From: Pyrrhosoma nymphula
Taxonomy: Eukaryota > Arthropoda > Insecta > Odonata > Coenagrionidae
Direction: 5' to 3'
DNA: 64,000 nt
Assembly: GCA_963573305.1 (NCBI GenBank)
Contig: OY754331.1
Span: 71,289,275 to 71,353,274 of the forward strand
Shown: in pieces, positions 1-11,159 of the stretch
How the letters are laid out: each line of letters opens with the position of its first letter
Position numbering within the stretch: the stretch's first letter is position 1
Notes under the pieces: generated by a model
The model's input: only the letters and a program-made list of their open reading frames with translations
What the model was told of the DNA's origin: nothing
Databases searched by the model: none
Position numbers and translations under genes: made by a program

Positions 1-3000
1 GCGAAGAAAGATGTCGCCCCTCTCAGCGAACCCCCCTCTTTCTTAATGGTTGTAAGGAAAGGGGAGTGAATTCCTCTAATACCGCCATTATTGCTTACCG
101 GTAAGAAAACAAAAGCAACTTCCCGGATTGCAATTAGATGGGATGGGGAGAAAGCATCAGGAATTTTATCGAGCGCTGGGGTCTTAAGGAAAAGTGAAAG
201 AAATGTCGTACAGGATTTACCCTAATCTAACAACAATGACTAATCTACTAGCTGACCCTCGTTCTTTTAAAAGGAATTCATTATAGCGTCTACACCAGCG
301 ATCGGTAACCTACGGCATGCGTGCCACCAGATGGCACGCGAAAGGTTTGTAGTTAGCACGCCAAGGAATTAACTACTAAATTAAACTTTCCAGCATGTTA
401 TGCCAAACTTATTTATCAATCTTATTAATAGTTTATTTTTGTTTATTGCTCTTAAATGCAAAATATAGTGCAATTAATTAATGATTTATTCAATTATTAA
501 ACCAAAGTTATATGCCTCATTGTTAACCAATCCAAGTGTTTTCACTTGGTATTTATCATAATAAAGTTAATTCTAGTTAAATTTAATCATATAATATTTC
601 ATTACCCTCACTGCACCCTTTTCTTTGCCAAATATCAATACTTAATAGTGACACGTACCCGACTTGTAATGAAATTTGGTGTAAAATGTGACACTTGCAA
701 TTGCCACCGATGGCTAGTCTGTACCTGACTGAATGAAGAAATAACGCGTACAATTTTCCAGATAAATAAAATTTACTTCCGGACCGGGTTTCAATGTTGA
801 TGCATCATCTTCACCGGAGTTCTTTCAGGTGTTTTCTTCATATGTACCAATTCCACTGCCTTTCGTGAGAATCTTCGGATTTTGTATGTACCTGTCAGGT
901 CTGTACTATACGGTGTGTTTCAGCAGGAATATGCGTAACTTCAGGAGGTGATAGACGATACGATTTAAAACATTTTTTGTACAATTGACATATGGTTACA
1001 ACTCTTTACTTACGGAGATATATCAGCGCAAACAAAAATAGAATATACGGGGGCTATGGCAACGAATCTTCGGGCGCCATCTTGAAAATTTGCTATTATG
1101 AGCATGAGGGATGAAATTGAAAGAAAGATGCATATCTTATGCACTACTGGGTGAGACAACTTGCAGATTTCTTCAATCCGTATAGGTCAACGTTATCAGG
1201 TTTTCATGGGAACTGCAAAATCTACCGTATAAAATGATTTCATTTCTTTAACTGAGAATCAATGAGAAATGACCCCATGCCCTTGAAGCAAAATAAAAGT
1301 AAAGACTATGACAAAAAGATATTACCTTTATTATTTTTTAACGTTTCTCCTGAAACACGGAAAATTCGTATATGTCTTCTTATGTGAAAATTTATGTTTC
1401 AACCACGGAATAAGGGGATGCCAAATGTATTTTATCTTCAACTACACAAATATAAATGGAGTAAATGACTCATCCACCGCCCTACATCACTCTTTTTTTT
1501 ACTTTTCAGTTGTAAATGCGATCGTTGAATAGCCATTGACCACAGTAATAATTTCTTTTCCAGTGGACAACCAAGGTAATCACTCCAATATCACAGTTAG
1601 CAATTTATCGGATCAGATCGCTAGAAAAAGCTTCAATCAACCGCTTAGCTCCTTTTGCTATTAGTAGCAATCATTCCTTTATTGCGGTAAATAATGAGTC
1701 GATTAAGATCGCTCGGCGCCATGGCAGTTAACAGCGATTACAAGAGTATATGGTAGACAAGGAATCTATTCGCCTGCAAATTATACCCTTCATGTTACTC
1801 ACTTTTGAGAATATAATAACAATTTACCTAGTAGCATGCTTAGATAGGTACCATATAAAGAAGCGTTAACCATGACAATCGGTGATGACGAATAGACAAC
1901 TGACCTAATTATTTACTAAAATTTCCTTAAATACTTAACGAAGAATTGCAGGTAGGAGCTAGATTAGGAAGAGATTGCTTTCATTTTTCTATCACCATGC
2001 TAGTAAAGCAAACAACAGCAAGCTAGTAAAGGGAACAACACATTACGGTAAAAAGATAGAATTAGAATCTGACGGTCCGAATCTAAAATTGAGGGAGAAA
2101 GCACAAAAAATTCCCATAAAAAATTAATCATATAGTATACTTCTTTTACCAACAATTAATTGTTCTGAGAGAGTAAGGGTGCGAAACTTGACAACAATTA
2201 CACAAGTGATAAAAACTCGATCACGAAGAATGTGTCACATTATTCAGGGTGATTCAAAATCTCGAACCATCTGTTATTTACGATAGCTCCTCAGTTACTC
2301 AGCCGACTTTGTCTAATCAATTTTCAAACAACCTCCTGAATGGTCTTTAAAATCGGGCATAACAGCAAGCCACAAGTAAAATATGGAAGAGATTAACGGC
2401 ATCAGGGCGATATTCCACAGAGGAAAAAGGGTGATCCCGTATTAAGTTTTACCATGGCCAGTCCCGGTATCCTCACAGTTTGTCATTAAATATATTGTTA
2501 AAGAGATAGACTTTGCATGTTTCATTTATTTATTAGTATCCCCGCCCAGCTTTCTACACTCTTGCGTTATTCGTAAGAGAGTTATATTTGTATACCAATA
2601 GAGAGCTTATTTATACCTCTTATTTATACTCCATCGAACAGAATAAGTGAAGAAAGGTAAGGGGAATTGAGATTGGGATCAAGAGCAAAGGTGGTGAGGA
2701 TAAGGAAAAGTTTAAGGTGGTTAGATCGGTAATCGTGGGACATTTAATGCACATTTTAAAATATTTTCAACTAAGCCGAAAGGAACCATGGGATCATATT
2801 TCATTTAAACGCACGAGTGAATGCGATGGAACTCTACATGGTGGTATACAATAGTGGAAATGGTACAAGAATAATGGTTAATTTTTTTAGTAGAAAAATT
2901 CTTATAAATGGGGGTAATCTCGCAGAAGCCTAGCGCCGCGCGACACCCGACTCCCGGACGGATAGAGAAGACGGAGAGAGAAATTGATGAAATGGGAGAA

Positions 3001-3310
3001 CCTGCTAGTGTGTGCTTGTGCGCATTGAGAAAAGAGAATTTCGAACCTTAATATAGGTACTACTATAGTAACTAGAAACCTATTGTAACAATTGTAGAAA
3101 ATAATGATTCAGAAGAAAATGTAATTTTTCATTTGTAATTTTATAGCGTAATTTCTAATGAACCTTCTAAGTGCATGTGTACTGTATTTTATATAATTTC
3201 CATTAATGTATAAATATAATTATCAAATTCATATTTCTTTCTATAAATATGTATTTGACCTTCAGGAGATATATGTTCATTAAATAATTATTTCATTTCT
3301 CTTTCGAAAA
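1..3310. other. AT-rich DNA with no recognisable gene
   Basis: Only short random ORFs (60-74 codons) are present, and none has recognisable protein character. I see no long repeat, tRNA-like box or inverted repeat of note. Confidence 0.6.
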
Positions 3311-3341
3311 CGTTTCGCATCTATGTTTATGCTTCGTCAGG
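3311..3341 (-). other. Hammerhead-like motif (Penelope-terminus type)
   Basis: On the minus strand the sequence reads CTGACGA, one spacer A, GCAT, an 8-nt loop, ATGC, then GAAACG. This matches the hammerhead core order CUGANGA, stem II, GAAA. No room is seen for a normal stem III loop, so self-cleavage as a monomer is doubtful. Such modules are known from terminal repeats of Penelope-like elements. A Penelope RT relic lies 1.4 kb away, but no direct link is visible. Confidence 0.35.
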
Positions 3342-3856
3342 GTTACATTAAAAATTAACTTCGCATAATCTACAACATTTCAACCAGGTTCATAAGTTTG
3401 ATACACCACCACGTCCCACGACGGCCCACCATTATTCCCCCTTAGTGAAAGCATTTCACGGCTTGAGTCTTTGGTAAGGTATTCGAAAATTCGGCAAAAA
3501 TTATGTTTTAATATATTTTCTCGTATCACTGATACGGCATGAAACCTTGATATTTGTTAGAAGAAAAGTGTTTGGAAGAAAATCCGTACGTACGTAATCG
3601 AATTACATATTACGAAATATATAAGGTAGGAAGCTAAGCATGAAGTTTTGAGCCAATGTGGTCGGCTGTAATCCAATTTTCCCTGCTGGTGTACAACTGT
3701 ACTCCACGTTTGTACCGATTCATAAACATTTTACTGATGAGTGTAGTTCTTTCCCTTTCTCTTTGAATAAAATACCGTGGAAACTTTTTTTCCTTTGTTT
3801 ATCTATTATTTAATTATGTTACTATTTAACTTTCACTCAATTTCGGCCTCCCATCA

Positions 3857-4326
3857 TCATCTGAGTAATCTACCGGTTAGAGGTAGGTTATGATGAAAGT
3901 CAGAGAAAATCCAACAGACTCTTAGGCGCACGTGCAGTGCCCTCTCCACCTCTAGTATTTCTTCCTTCATCTCAGCGTAAGTCCTACCTTTCTTCATCCC
4001 GTCCATAAAACCTATTCTCTTCCTTCCCCTTCCCCGCTTGCCCAACATCCTTCCCTCTATCACGGCCTTCAGCAAACCATCCTCATTACCGCTTCCAGCC
4101 GCCTACCCTGCCCTCCCCTAATATCTTCCAGAAGTTTCCTCTCCTCAGCATAGATCAATAACTTCCTCATTTGTCTTCCTTTCCGTCCACCGCATCTTCT
4201 CCATCTTCCTCCACACCCATATCTCATAGCCTTCAGCCTATTTTCGTCTCCCTTTCTCAAGATCCACGTTTCTGCCCCATACAAATCCACACTCCATATC
4301 AATAATGCGCAATTAATTTTTACCAC
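3857..4326 (-). pseudogene. LINE (non-LTR retrotransposon) reverse transcriptase C-terminal relic
   Basis: Two overlapping minus-strand ORFs (4326-4069 and 4075-3857) are joined by a frameshift near 4072. Together they read like the extreme C-terminus of an arthropod LINE polyprotein. The first carries a YGAETWILRK block, typical of the region after the RT domain, and an EERKLLEDIR block. The second carries VIEGRMLGKRGRGRKR and a short acidic tail ending RTYAEMKEEILE. A segment between the W-rich block and the EERKLL block looks shortened compared with intact relatives. There is no RT catalytic core and no endonuclease here, so this is a 5'-truncated, frameshifted and inactive copy. Family assignment rests on remembered motif patterns, not on a search. 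Confidence 0.8.
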
Positions 4327-4762
4327 TTCAATATTCTTGGCTGATTCAAATTGTATGATATCATCATTATGAAAAATATTTATGCTTAAATAAACAATTT
4401 ATTAAACATTTTCACTTTTTAATTCATCATCGACATTTATCACAGTCGAAGATTTGTTTATTTTCGCAGGGACGGAATTGCATATGCTCATTTAACAGCG
4501 TGCGGTATTGAAAGTTCGAATTATAGATGCAATAAAATGAAAGCGAGAATATTTTTCTTTACTCCAAAATTAATTAGATCATCTCAGAGTTACTCACAAT
4601 GTGAGACCGAAATAAATCGGAGAATTTTAGAGATATATACTCAAAGTATCAAGAGGAATGTTTACTCAGGCTTTCGACAAAAACACCCGTTTACAAGTCG
4701 TTTACGCAATGAAAAGCCAACCGAACAAATACGTTTCAAATGTAAAAAACATTATCTCGCAG

Positions 4763-5164
4763 TTATAAAATGCAAATTAAGTGAGAGTGACCTAGAGATC
4801 CGTCCTCGTTTCTTGATACTTCTACAGCAAGGAAGGGTAGGCGTCCATCTTGCTCAATCTCCATCGTAAGTTTGATTGCTGGGTGCTGAGAGTTTAGGTG
4901 CAGGAGAAAGTCTTGAAGGGAATCCCTGCCGTGAGGCCAGATGACAAAAGAATCATCCACGTATCTCAGCCATAGTCGTGGTTTCTTAGCATAGGACTCA
5001 ATTGCTCTCCTTTCAAAGTCCTCCATGAAGATATTGGCCACGACAGGTGACAGAGGAGATCCCATGCCAGTGCCGTTAACTTGTTGGTAGTAGCAGTCGT
5101 TCCATCGAAAGAATGAATTCTTTAGGCAGAATTCAATTAACTTAATGAAGGTCCTTGAGGACCC
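4763..5164 (-). pseudogene. Penelope-like element reverse transcriptase fragment
   Basis: The minus-strand ORF running from 5341 to 4763 (192 codons) contains a Penelope-type RT from about residue 60 onward. Visible blocks are an IKLIEFCLKN helix, GMGSPLSPVVANIFMEDFE (about residues 92-110), the catalytic RYVDD (about 126-130) followed by SFVIWPHG, and LPFLAVEVSRNEDGSLGH (about 168-184). The wording is Penelope-like rather than LINE-like. The upstream RT part, including the motif A aspartate, is missing. The first 55-60 residues of the ORF have no RT character and come from reading through unrelated DNA. The frame is lost after GSLGH. No GIY-YIG domain follows. The copy is therefore truncated at both ends and dead. 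Confidence 0.85.
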
Positions 5165-5218
5165 TTGAGGACGGTATATATACAGGCCAACTTTCACCGT
5201 TTGGCATTCGGACTTGAT

Positions 5219-5251
5219 CTGAAGATGTGGCCTGCATTGGCTACGAAACGT
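5219..5251 (+). other. Hammerhead-like motif next to the Penelope RT relic
   Basis: The plus strand reads CTGAAGA, a spacer T, GTGGCC, a 6-nt loop, GGCTAC, then GAAACGTC. GTGGCC and GGCTAC form a 6-bp stem with one G-T pair. This fits CUGANGA, stem II, GAAAC, GUC. It sits just outside the 5' edge of the RT fragment but in the opposite orientation. That would suit an inverted terminal repeat remnant, an arrangement reported for Penelope-like elements. Stem III has no loop, so autocatalysis is uncertain. Confidence 0.45.
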
Positions 5252-5341
5252 CATCGTAAAGATACACCGACGCAGCTTTGCCCGAAAAACATGGAGACAC
5301 CAGCACAACAGCGCTGCGAAAGCCTCAAACAGGAATTCCAA

Positions 5342-6064
5342 AAGTGTCCGCTAAACATGAAATAAGACAAAAAACGGAGAAATCAATCCAGGAATTGATG
5401 AAACTCGGCTTCATTGGTATCATATCCGACAGGAAGGCAGTATATGTTATTAGGGTTACTAGTAAATTAAGTCGTCTGCGCAAAATCATATGCAGCAGGA
5501 TATTTAATAACAAGAAAAATGAGCGTCGAATTACGAAATGCACATCTTTTAGTCATGTCCAAATATGGAAAAATCCCCGCCCGTTTTCCAGGTTTTTAGA
5601 TACAGTTTTCCTCGACAAGATTGCAGTGAGAACATTCACTACACTTTTGTCAGGGGAAATATTCCAGGCCCTTTATCTACTATGGTGTTCTTTACACTCA
5701 TTGTAGTGGAGTTATTTACTCTCTTTTAATTGTATATTCTGTATTGCCACTCACGAAGTCTAATTCAGTGGTCAACAATTCGGAAGTAACAAAAATTCTG
5801 ATTATATTTCTGAGTTTGTTATTATATTCTGTAACTCCCTAGGAAAACTATATCGGTCACTATTAAAGCTGAATTCATTAATTTCTTCTTACGTTTCCCA
5901 TAGTTTTTCCCCAAAAATTCGTAGAACCGTTAACATCAATTGCATTAGTCGTATTGAGCGGACTATAGTTCGTATCCTTATATGTTGCCTAATACTAACA
6001 TCACCTCCTTTACCCCAGTACCGCATAATTCCTGTTCAACTCTTGCACCTCTGTGAATTTATAC
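5342..6064. other. No gene recognised
   Basis: A 142-codon ORF (5278-5706, +) and a 72-codon ORF (-) overlap here. Neither shows a recognisable domain or convincing protein composition. The rest is AT-rich unique-looking sequence. Confidence 0.5.
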
Positions 6065-7394
6065 ACACGGAAAAAGCTTTGGTTGGGGGAGCCATAGTAC
6101 TATTGATAGTGTCAGTATTGGTTCAGTAGCAAAGATAAGTGATGCCAGAACAATATCCTTTGGTGCAGCTGCTAGAAACTATGGCTGTGACTACCATAGC
6201 GCATTCCTACGAGCAATATGGCTGCAGCAGTTAGAGTTAGTGTCCCTCCGCCCACACCGTGTCACTCTGGTCTCCCCAGCCATACTCTGCTGCTCGGCTG
6301 ACAATTCCCTCTAGCTGCTGCATGGATATATTTACAGCTGTCACAGCCGCAGCGACAAGCAAAAACATCTGGTGATTGGAAATAATATTGTCTATTCTCA
6401 TTAATATTGACTTTATATTCATCCAGTGTGGCAACATAGGTTTCAGTTAATTAATGCCTGATAACTGGTACGGTGATTGGATGGTATTTCCTAAATGACG
6501 GCATTGACATTTCAAAATTAGTTCATGCAGTTACTTTGACGCATGGGAATGGCCATGTATGTACGACTTTCTTGGCACGTACCTTTCAGTTGCAAGCTAC
6601 ACATAACATAGGTAGATATGAGATATAAGTCGAACTATGCGGTCGGGTAAGTAGTTAATATCGCATGTTGATATTGATAAATAATCGGCAGTATGATGTT
6701 GTATGTTGATAATTTGATTCTGCATTTGTGGCATATAAATACCATTTTTATTTTGGGACCAAGAGAGGAAATTATTTCGATGGTTATAATTTTTCCCCGT
6801 AAATAAATATTTCTTAGCTAAAGATAAAAGTATTTTCTGGATGGATGATCAACTTTTTGAAGTAAGGCAAACTTTTGATACCCCAGTTCCATCCCAGCTG
6901 GTCAGTAGTTGGGGTTCAATTCGGGTGGAGCTTGTTTCAATTCATTCCCAGTAACACCCCAGTTCCATCCCAGTTACAGAGGAAAAATATCTACCTGAGT
7001 ATATTTGAGGTATCCTCTCCGATCACCTATTACTATGGCTATCCCAGCAATATCTAAGGCTTGTACACCAACAGAGCTCAGCTGGATCTATGGCTGCCAT
7101 AGCCATAGTGTATTCCTGCAGCAGCAATAGGGTGTTTAGCAATAGGCTATGGCTACAGTAGACATAGTTAAGGCTGGCTGAAATATTTCAATAGTCTATG
7201 GTTGGGAGAGCCATACATCCGTTTGCGTGAATTATAGCCGCCATATTGCTCGTAGCAATGCACTATGTTCGTCACAGCCCATCTAGCAGCTCCACCACAG
7301 CATATTGTTTTGACATCACTTATCTTTGCTACTGTACCAATACTGACACTATCAGTAGTACTATGGCTCCCCCAACCATAGCTTTTTTCCGTGT
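6065..7394. mobile_element. 1.33-kb element with long (~175 bp) inverted arms
   Basis: The left arm (about 6065-6237) and the reverse complement of the right arm (about 7216-7394) match along most of their length; by eye the identity is roughly 80-85 percent. Both ends read ACACGGAAAAA followed by a TATGGTTGGGGGAGCCATAG-like block. Short palindromes of CTATGG and CCATAG recur through the element, including around 7090-7170. The interior holds a direct repeat of CCCAGTTCCATCCCAG (about 6884 and 6958). No transposase is seen; the 163-codon minus ORF at 7659-7168 is an accidental reading of the right arm. The layout suits a non-autonomous foldback or TIR DNA transposon of unknown superfamily. 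A TA target duplication is possible but not certain. Confidence 0.65.
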
Positions 7395-8600
7395 AGTAGA
7401 GTGTAGTCCACGTGGGTGATAACTCAACTCCTGCCATACCCCTTGAGGTCGCTTGCAGGGTATTAAGTACATGTTGTTTTAAATGTTCTTCTATTCCGAT
7501 AATGCACAAATTATTAATATGAAAATCAAAGTTTCTCCGTCTGTCTGTCCGCAAATTCCCATAAGGGAATACACGCATTAAGTTCATTTTATTCACTTGC
7601 AGTCTTTTTTTCTTTGGAATAATAAAATTAGAAATAGCAGGCGTACAAATTCGAGACAAACACCACTTAAGTGAATACGTTAACCATTCTTATTCTTTCA
7701 TGCAAATTTCGTTTACTGTTTGAAATCGTGAAAACCTTGATCAAATATCGATAAAATTGCTCACAATGTAGCTATAGCAACAGCGATAGCATTGTTGAAG
7801 CCGAGTCTCATCAGCAAATATAGGGAAAAAAGGCCCATAACGAATCAACTGGGAATGATGAGTATCTTTTGCCATGCACATCCTGAGCAATGGAAAATTA
7901 AACTAGGACACTCCTAGGAAAGGCAGAGCCGTGGAATGTGGTTGAATGAATGATTACCATACAGAAATTTGGGCTGTATTATTATGTTGGACTACTGTGT
8001 CCATTTTTTTATTAAAGTCGAATCTGAATTCTATTTTTACACCTGGAATTATGATGAAATCGATTTACTGCCAACTAATGCAATAAAATCAGGGATTTGA
8101 AAGTGTGTATGAAATATGTAAATTTTGATACATAGGGAATTGCCCGAATTGAAGATTTTAATATAATTTGTTATGAAGTAATAAAGGCTGATTTTTCATT
8201 GGAAGGAATTTTGTTGGAGTTTCGAAAAACATTCAAATATAATCTAGACAGCGTTCAATTTCAATAAATAATTGTTCTTACTCATGACGGGATTTTTTAC
8301 TAGCAAGCATATAAAAATGCGAAAAAGGAGGGGAGATATTTAAGCCAGGAAAGCTCTTTAAGGGTATTCATTCATTACGCATGACTGGGCTTACTGATCC
8401 TAAAAGTCACCCTCGAAGTCCATTGGCACATTTTAGCAGATGGTCAGATGAATTGGTCAGATTTCCAATGGTTTCCTACCAGATAATCAAAGCAGAAGAA
8501 CTATTCTTCCAACTGGTACTAATACCATGAAATGACTGAGCAGAGTAACACCACAATAACACTGAATGAGGACACTAAAAAGGTAGCGGTGTCTGAACGC
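7395..8600. other. No gene or repeat recognised
   Basis: AT-rich sequence without long ORFs or obvious internal duplication. Confidence 0.5.
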
Positions 8601-8605
8601 TCTTC

Positions 8606-8890
8606 TCCTCTAAAACTACTGAACCGATTGACCTGAAATTTTGCATGTGGGTAATTGAGTGCACTGGGAAGGACATGAGCTATATTAAAACGTCTTCAGG
8701 CCCCAAGAGGCCCCAAAACTGGCCCCTGATTTTTACTCCCATAAGAAAAGCATTGAAATCAGTGCAGATTTTTCTTTTTTGGCTTGTTTAAATTGCTAGC
8801 AATCAAGATAAAGGATTAAACTATTCACTATCAGCTGACTGAAAAAATAAAGTAAATAAATCTTGCAATTTATTTTGTCATACGCTTCGT
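8606..8890 (+). mobile_element. Helitron-like dispersed repeat fragment
   Basis: The stretch starts with a phrase around AAAACTACTGAACCGATT, which is common in insect repeats. Its 3' half (TTTTACTCCCATAAGAAAAG, then CATACGCTTCGTT) is clearly related to the element at 51698-52360. No terminus is preserved, so the class is inferred from the better-preserved second copy. Confidence 0.4.
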
Positions 8891-8899
8891 TTTTGCTGA

Positions 8900-9700
8900 A
8901 AATCACATTTTCAACGGAACATTTCGTCCGGGCCTTTTGTGGTTTACATTAAATTAAATTATCAATATTAGCAAATTTAAGTGAGATTTCAGTTGGGGTA
9001 TTTTGTACGCCAACCTTTCCATGCACGCTTAACGGCCTTTACGTAGTAACTGCATTTAGCACGTTACATTGATTCTTATAATGAGGGCCCATCGGTATTC
9101 CCAGTATATCGCTTACTACGTAGAATTTAGCACAATACTACTACACCTATTAAACCACAATACAGTCCTAGAGCTCAAAAGGGATAGTTGGGGTTCCAAT
9201 GGGCTATAAATACCCAAATCGATGTTTTCAATTTAGCCTCGGAATGAATGAAGTAATGAGCCATTTATCTTGAAACAATGCGTGTAGGTACGTGATATGT
9301 ATTTAGAACAGAAATTCGAAAATGGTCTCTCTGGTACTGGAAAAAAATTCGCTCTAACTCGTTTAATGGAAAGTTTAAGGCAATCTTCCAGACGCCCCCT
9401 CGCCAAATTGCAATCCTTTTTTATTTATACTGTTTACAAAAAAACAATGTCGGTAAAACAGTTAATACTAAGCATCATCATGGGACAAAACGGGCAATTT
9501 CCCCTAGGTGAAAAAAACAAATATGAGAAATGAGAAGTCAGATTATCTTCTGTATGAATAGAACTGCCACAAAATTTCTTAATTTTATCCTCCGCGTTGA
9601 GAATCAACGGGAATTTCTGAAAGTGAATTATATTTTTATGGAAGCGATTCAGTATTCGCTTCATAGATTTCCTATTCTTTTGTATCAAAAACATTTCCAG
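8900..9700. other. No gene recognised
   Basis: Only short ORFs (78-101 codons) overlap here on both strands, with low-complexity composition. Nothing further is seen. Confidence 0.4.
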
Positions 9701-9704
9701 TGCT

Positions 9705-10200
9705 TTATTCATGCTTCTTTTTTTGGACTGCGTTTTCAATCCCTCGTGGGCCGTATACCTTGAAAGCAGGGATCCCTAAAGAGTCTAAAAGCATCAAGCA
9801 ACAGACTCCACGCAACTCAGCTACAAACTGAACACTCCGACGCTCTCCCAAAGGCGCCACAGTTCCAATGGGATTGCTCCTGAGGACGCTGTAAACTGCG
9901 AACTGCACAAAGCGTTGAGCTAATTTATTTATGACCTCAGGAAATCCAAAGCACAGTTCTGGCTTGCTCAATTAATTCCGTCCAGTCATTGCATGCATGG
10001 TTACGCGAATGGAGATGATATGTCTTCGAAGGTATTTGGACGGCTTTAAACACCGGAAATATATCTCGACCAGGCTGAAATGCCAGATTGAAAATATTAA
10101 CAAACAAAAAACAAAAACTCTTGCGTACTTCAGTTAATTGGCAAACTGACCCGCAGATTTCCAGCACTACACTGCGAATGGCCTCATTAACGATGGGCAT
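9705..10200 (-). other. Unrecognised minus-strand ORF pair, possible exon or relic
   Basis: Two minus-strand ORFs in different frames, 10200-9937 (87 codons) and 9971-9705 (88 codons), overlap by 35 bases. Their amino-acid make-up is balanced, and the stretch is less AT-rich than its flanks. I do not recognise either product. A pyrimidine-rich tract ending in CAG (reverse complement of about 10076-10095) would be a reasonable splice acceptor inside the first ORF. An AAG-GTATAC donor-like site occurs near 9765. A frameshifted gene relic, an exon pair or chance are all possible. There are no transmembrane or catalytic motifs to lean on. Confidence 0.2.
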
Positions 10201-11150
10201 TTCCGGTGAGAAGCTGAGGCAACGCTAATTAATGGCCAAAATACTTGGGACTTCGTTGGGATCCTGTAAAATGATTTCAAAGGAAAATCTTGATATACGA
10301 GGATCTGCCCCCATTCGCGGGTCGCATAGCTTTAGTAACTGGAGAAAGCTTGTTTTGCAAGGGATACTTTATCACAGAGGCACGATAAAAACCCCTTCGT
10401 TATTTATTTTACACAAAATGTGCATCCTTTCCTTATCTAACGGTTATTTTATCCATCCGGTCAAGTGGAGAAGAACGTATCTTTTTCGTTTCCACAGCGA
10501 TCAATGTTTCCAACGAGGTATGATAACGTTTTATAAAACAAATAAAAAATGCTCGAATTTCGTCCATCTGAAAAACAGATACGAAGATAAAGACATCAGA
10601 ATTCAACGAAGAGTGATATCAATGGCTTTAGAGCAGGGGGTTCACAATGTGGGAAATTTCAACCTAGGGGGAATTTATGGGTCTAGGGTGGGAATGGGAT
10701 CACTATTAAACAAAATGTGAAATCAAGCATGTAATGTAAAACAGTGAAAACGTATCTTTTTGACCTCTTCCTTATCGGTGAATTTTTTTCCTTCGAAAGA
10801 AGATAGGCTTTGGAAATAGAAGATCATTATTACATCATCACCAACTTATCGAAATCACATTTACTTGCTCTTATAGGGCTTAGAGTATTATTTTGATGGA
10901 GATCTTGGTTATTTTCTTTATTTTCTCCTATGGATAAAATTAAAAAAAGAGAAAAGAAAAAGTAGCAAATATATAATTGCGGAACATTGGTGATGAGATA
11001 TTCTCCCGAGACCTATATTCTCCCGAAAAAAAATAATTTATCGAGTAACCCCTTATTTGTCATCACATCTGTCAGATTCACGGCTACAGTGCGTGCTTGA
11101 AAGAGTTTCCTCTATGCCACCTTGAAACTCATGAGATCTGACATCATCAC
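10201..11150. other. Contains a 162-codon ORF of no recognised family
   Basis: The ORF at 10232-10720 (+) has no motif I know, and its composition (many K, S, F, R and no periodic structure) fits chance reading of AT-rich DNA. The flanking sequence is featureless. Confidence 0.3.
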
Positions 11151-11159
11151 GTAATCTTA

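Noticed and set aside
7168..7659. 163-codon minus-strand ORF
   Set aside because: It is a chance reading of the right inverted arm of the 6065-7394 element. The left arm does not keep the frame, and the protein has no domain.
10232..10720. 162-codon plus-strand ORF as a gene
   Set aside because: No recognised motif, composition of random AT-rich reading, and no supporting splice or promoter context.
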